A stretch of DNA of 8,295 nucleotides from JBFLVQ01 sp040758525. GTDB taxonomy: Bacteria; Acidobacteriota; Blastocatellia; Chloracidobacteriales; JADJPF01. A program made the position numbers and the translations under genes. The DNA lies in assembly GCA_040758525.1 (NCBI GenBank), contig JBFLVQ010000433.1, positions 1 through 8,295 of the forward strand, given 5' to 3'. Below, piece by piece: positions 6,419-8,295 of the stretch (positions are counted from its first letter, which is position 1; each line of letters opens with the position of its first letter). Under the pieces are notes generated by a model. It saw nothing but the letters and a program-made list of their open reading frames with translations, was not told where the DNA came from and ran no database searches.

Positions 6419-7762
6419 CTATAACCCCCATAGTCGCATTCTCTTCTGCATATCTTCAATTCTGTTTCTAACCACAGCTTTCTTAGATTCATTGCTAGAA
6501 CGTTGTAGATATTCCTGATAAAATGGAATGGCTTTTTTATAGTACTGAGATGCTTGGCGAAAGTTGGTTTTTTCCCAAGGTGAGGCTTTGGTAAAGTAGT
6601 AATCACCAAGTTGTTTTGACGCAAGTGCGAAATGTATATCTTCACTCGCTGCTTTTCTAAAGAATTCAACTGCCTTTAGTTCATTTGGCGATACTCTATT
6701 TTTAAGCTGGTCTTGAGTTCCTTCTTCACCATACATCTTTAAATATGTATTGGCGATACCATTGATTGCCAATGCACGGTACTTCCAATTTGGGTAGTTT
6801 AATGCTTGTTGGTAAGCATCAAGCGCACTGGTAAAGTTATTCTGTTTATATGCTAGATTAGCTTCTGAATAGAGAACCTGGATACGGAATTCTTCATCAC
6901 CATAAATATGCTGCAAAAATTGGTAGAGACAACGGATTTCAGCCCAGCCAGCAACAGGATCAAGCGAATCGAAATACTTTTGTAAGAGACACTCTTCTCC
7001 TTTTGTCTTAAGCATCTCAAGCATTTTTAATGAGAATGCATCTTGCTTTTGGCTATTGCGGTTATATTGCAAATTCTCTTTTACAAAACAGTATTGGTTA
7101 TTGGCTAGTGCATGTTCCAGCTTACCCTGTAGACTGATATCTTGATATCTATTTAATAAAAGAATCATTACAATAAATATTATTGTTGCCGGAATAATAG
7201 CAATATAACGAGGGAGTCGCGATCTTTTTGGTGGCAGTGCAGGTTCTGTGACTATTTTGGGTGGATCTACTGTATAAGCAGGTTGGAAAGTTATTGATGT
7301 ATTCGAGACCTCTGTTGTTCTGATAGGTATACTACAAAAAGGGCAGATATCACTATTAGTATAAAAAGCTATTCCTATGGTTTCACAACTATGCTGGCAG
7401 GTTTCTGAATTACAATCAAGTTGGCAGCCAGGACAGAATGGTTGTGGCAACCCTTGCTCATTGAGTGTAATTGTACGTCTTTTTGGTGAATTTTGAACTT
7501 CTGCTAACATCACCAAACAATTACCACAATAAAACCTCTCTTGCATAAGGCGATCACAAACTGGACAGATTGTCATTGGACGAATATTCAAAGGCCAGAA
7601 ATTACTACAACCACAACAATATTCCCAATGTTGTAATGGTTGCCCAGCATCCTTTAACAGATGTAGTCCGCTACAACAGGAGATAGCTTGCTTCAGGCCA
7701 GCGGTACTAAAGCCTAGTTTATGAGTTGGGCAGAAAACCATTATTGATCGCATTGCTTCCAT
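6419..7762 (-). CDS. Zinc-ribbon membrane protein with C-terminal TPR-like repeats
   Basis: A 447-residue protein without an identified family name. Its first 143 residues hold 17 cysteines, many as CxxC pairs: C66xxC69 with C79xxC82 forms a standard zinc ribbon, and C110xxC113 and C140xxC143 suggest a second, with further metal-binding candidates at C11xxH14, C29/C30 and C49-C52. A proline-rich linker ends in PPKRSRLPR, followed by one transmembrane helix (about 185-203). The basic side predicts a cytoplasmic zinc-ribbon half and a periplasmic C-terminus. Residues 295-415 look like TPR helices, for example SEANLAYKQNNFTSALDAYQQA and a later FRQASQYYKKAIPFYQEYL. This suggests a scaffold or complex-assembly role rather than an enzyme. 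In-frame ATGs at 7753 and 7741 are alternative starts, and none has a strong Shine-Dalgarno sequence. It lies 25 bases after the upstream minus-strand gene, so an operon is likely. Confidence 0.85.
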   Translation of the reverse strand: MEAMRSIMVFCPTHKLGFSTAGLKQAISCCSGLHLLKDAGQPLQHWEYCCGCSNFWPLNIRPMTICPVCDRLMQERFYCGNCLVMLAEVQNSPKRRTITLNEQGLPQPFCPGCQLDCNSETCQHSCETIGIAFYTNSDICPFCSIPIRTTEVSNTSITFQPAYTVDPPKIVTEPALPPKRSRLPRYIAIIPATIIFIVMILLLNRYQDISLQGKLEHALANNQYCFVKENLQYNRNSQKQDAFSLKMLEMLKTKGEECLLQKYFDSLDPVAGWAEIRCLYQFLQHIYGDEEFRIQVLYSEANLAYKQNNFTSALDAYQQALNYPNWKYRALAINGIANTYLKMYGEEGTQDQLKNRVSPNELKAVEFFRKAASEDIHFALASKQLGDYYFTKASPWEKTNFRQASQYYKKAIPFYQEYLQRSSNESKKAVVRNRIEDMQKRMRLWGL

Positions 7763-7787
7763 ATACTAACCACAGTCATTAAAAATA

Positions 7788-8294
7788 TCAGGCAATTGTT
7801 AAAATCCCTTTCTTTTGCAGTTGCCAACCATTTGGTACTCTTCGCACAATGGCAGGTTTATCAATATACATCTCTCCTGAACCAGGATTGTCACAGTTAT
7901 ATAGATGCTGATAGTAGGTATAGAAATCTTGTGCTTGGGTCAAACGATGAGATTTAGGAATAGCATAATCTAGACCATCCACGGCAATAACAATAAACTC
8001 GGCGCCATCATCAGTGGAAACCTTCACCAATACCTGTTTCTCTAAATAAGAGGCTTTCGCGTAATTAGCAGGTATCTTGGCTCGGAACAGACAGTCATGA
8101 CATTCTGTTGCTAAGGAGGGGAAAAATATCTGAGTTTTTGGTTGCGTAGTAACATTTTGTCTATCTATTGATATTGTGGTCGGCTTTACTTCTAAATGCG
8201 GAGATGATGATCTATTTTCAATTGTTTCAAGTCTTTTATCAAATCGTTCTAAAATATTACAAGTAAGCCTTAACTCTTCACCAAGTTTTAGTTC
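7788..8294 (-). CDS. Unrecognised protein, C-terminal 168 residues (5' end beyond the window)
   Basis: The frame is open from the right edge to TGA 7790-7788 with no stop. The TTG at 8030 is therefore almost certainly internal, and the real gene begins outside the window. Reading from the edge, the first part is a charged helical stretch (ELKLGEELRLTCNILERFDK and on), probably a coiled coil. A polar linker rich in Ser, Thr and Pro follows, then a globular C-terminal domain of about 110 residues starting near FPSLATECHDCLFRAK. That domain has a CxxC (ECHDC), a beta-rich core (QVLVKVSTDDGAEFIVIAVD), an aromatic patch (QDFYTYYQHLYNCDNPGSGE) and a final GWQLQKKGILTIA. No transmembrane segment is visible. 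I do not recognise the family. The following zinc-ribbon/TPR gene starts 25 bases downstream, so the two are probably co-transcribed and may work together. Confidence 0.8.
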   Translation of the reverse strand, partial: ELKLGEELRLTCNILERFDKRLETIENRSSSPHLEVKPTTISIDRQNVTTQPKTQIFFPSLATECHDCLFRAKIPANYAKASYLEKQVLVKVSTDDGAEFIVIAVDGLDYAIPKSHRLTQAQDFYTYYQHLYNCDNPGSGEMYIDKPAIVRRVPNGWQLQKKGILTIA

Positions 8295-8295
8295 A

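Noticed and set aside
6234..6518. Plus-strand ORF of 94 codons after the receptor
   Set aside because: It starts at GTG with no good ribosome binding site, lies partly antisense to the intact zinc-ribbon/TPR gene, and its protein looks like random AT-rich translation.
6415..6669. Second minus-strand ORF inside the TPR protein
   Set aside because: It is the same strand in a different frame over the TPR-coding end; the 447-residue frame carries the recognisable repeats.

Overview
The window reads as a piece of an acidobacterial genome, most likely class Blastocatellia or a relative. Two things point there. One is a very large Oar-type TonB-dependent receptor with an N-terminal carboxypeptidase-regulatory-like domain. 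The other is a eukaryote-like Ser/Thr kinase attached to a coiled-coil linker. The taxonomic call is inference from gene style, because no rRNA or marker gene is present. Hand counts on sampled 60-base lines give about 35-42% GC in the kinase, about 48-65% in the arginase/VOC pair, and as low as 22% in the right-hand genes.

Layout, left to right. (1) The C-terminal part of a Ser/Thr protein kinase on +, open at the left edge. (2) A 344-base gap that is not empty: it holds a decayed GNAT acetyltransferase, readable only by joining three frames and crossing two stop codons. (3) A probable two-gene + operon: an arginase/agmatinase-family ureohydrolase resembling plant-type arginases, then a VOC/glyoxalase-fold protein 36 bases downstream behind a strong Shine-Dalgarno sequence. 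(4) A small unrecognised gene on the minus strand that tail-overlaps the VOC gene and appears interrupted by a +1 shift at CTTTGAC, the heptamer used for programmed frameshifting in prfB. (5) An intact 999-residue outer-membrane TonB-dependent receptor on +. (6) A probable minus-strand operon reading in from the right edge: an unrecognised protein cut by the window, then a membrane protein with a cysteine-rich zinc-ribbon N-terminus, one transmembrane helix and a TPR-like C-terminal region.

The neighbours do not make one obvious pathway. The kinase and the zinc-ribbon/TPR protein look like signalling or scaffold proteins. The arginase/VOC block, with the GNAT relic before it, looks like a set of small metabolic genes of different base composition. 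The receptor stands alone, without TonB/ExbBD. No tRNA, rRNA, CRISPR array, insertion sequence or clear riboswitch was seen. The most interesting points are the GNAT relic, the CTTTGAC shift site, and the unrecognised protein at the right edge, whose frame runs well beyond its first possible start codon.
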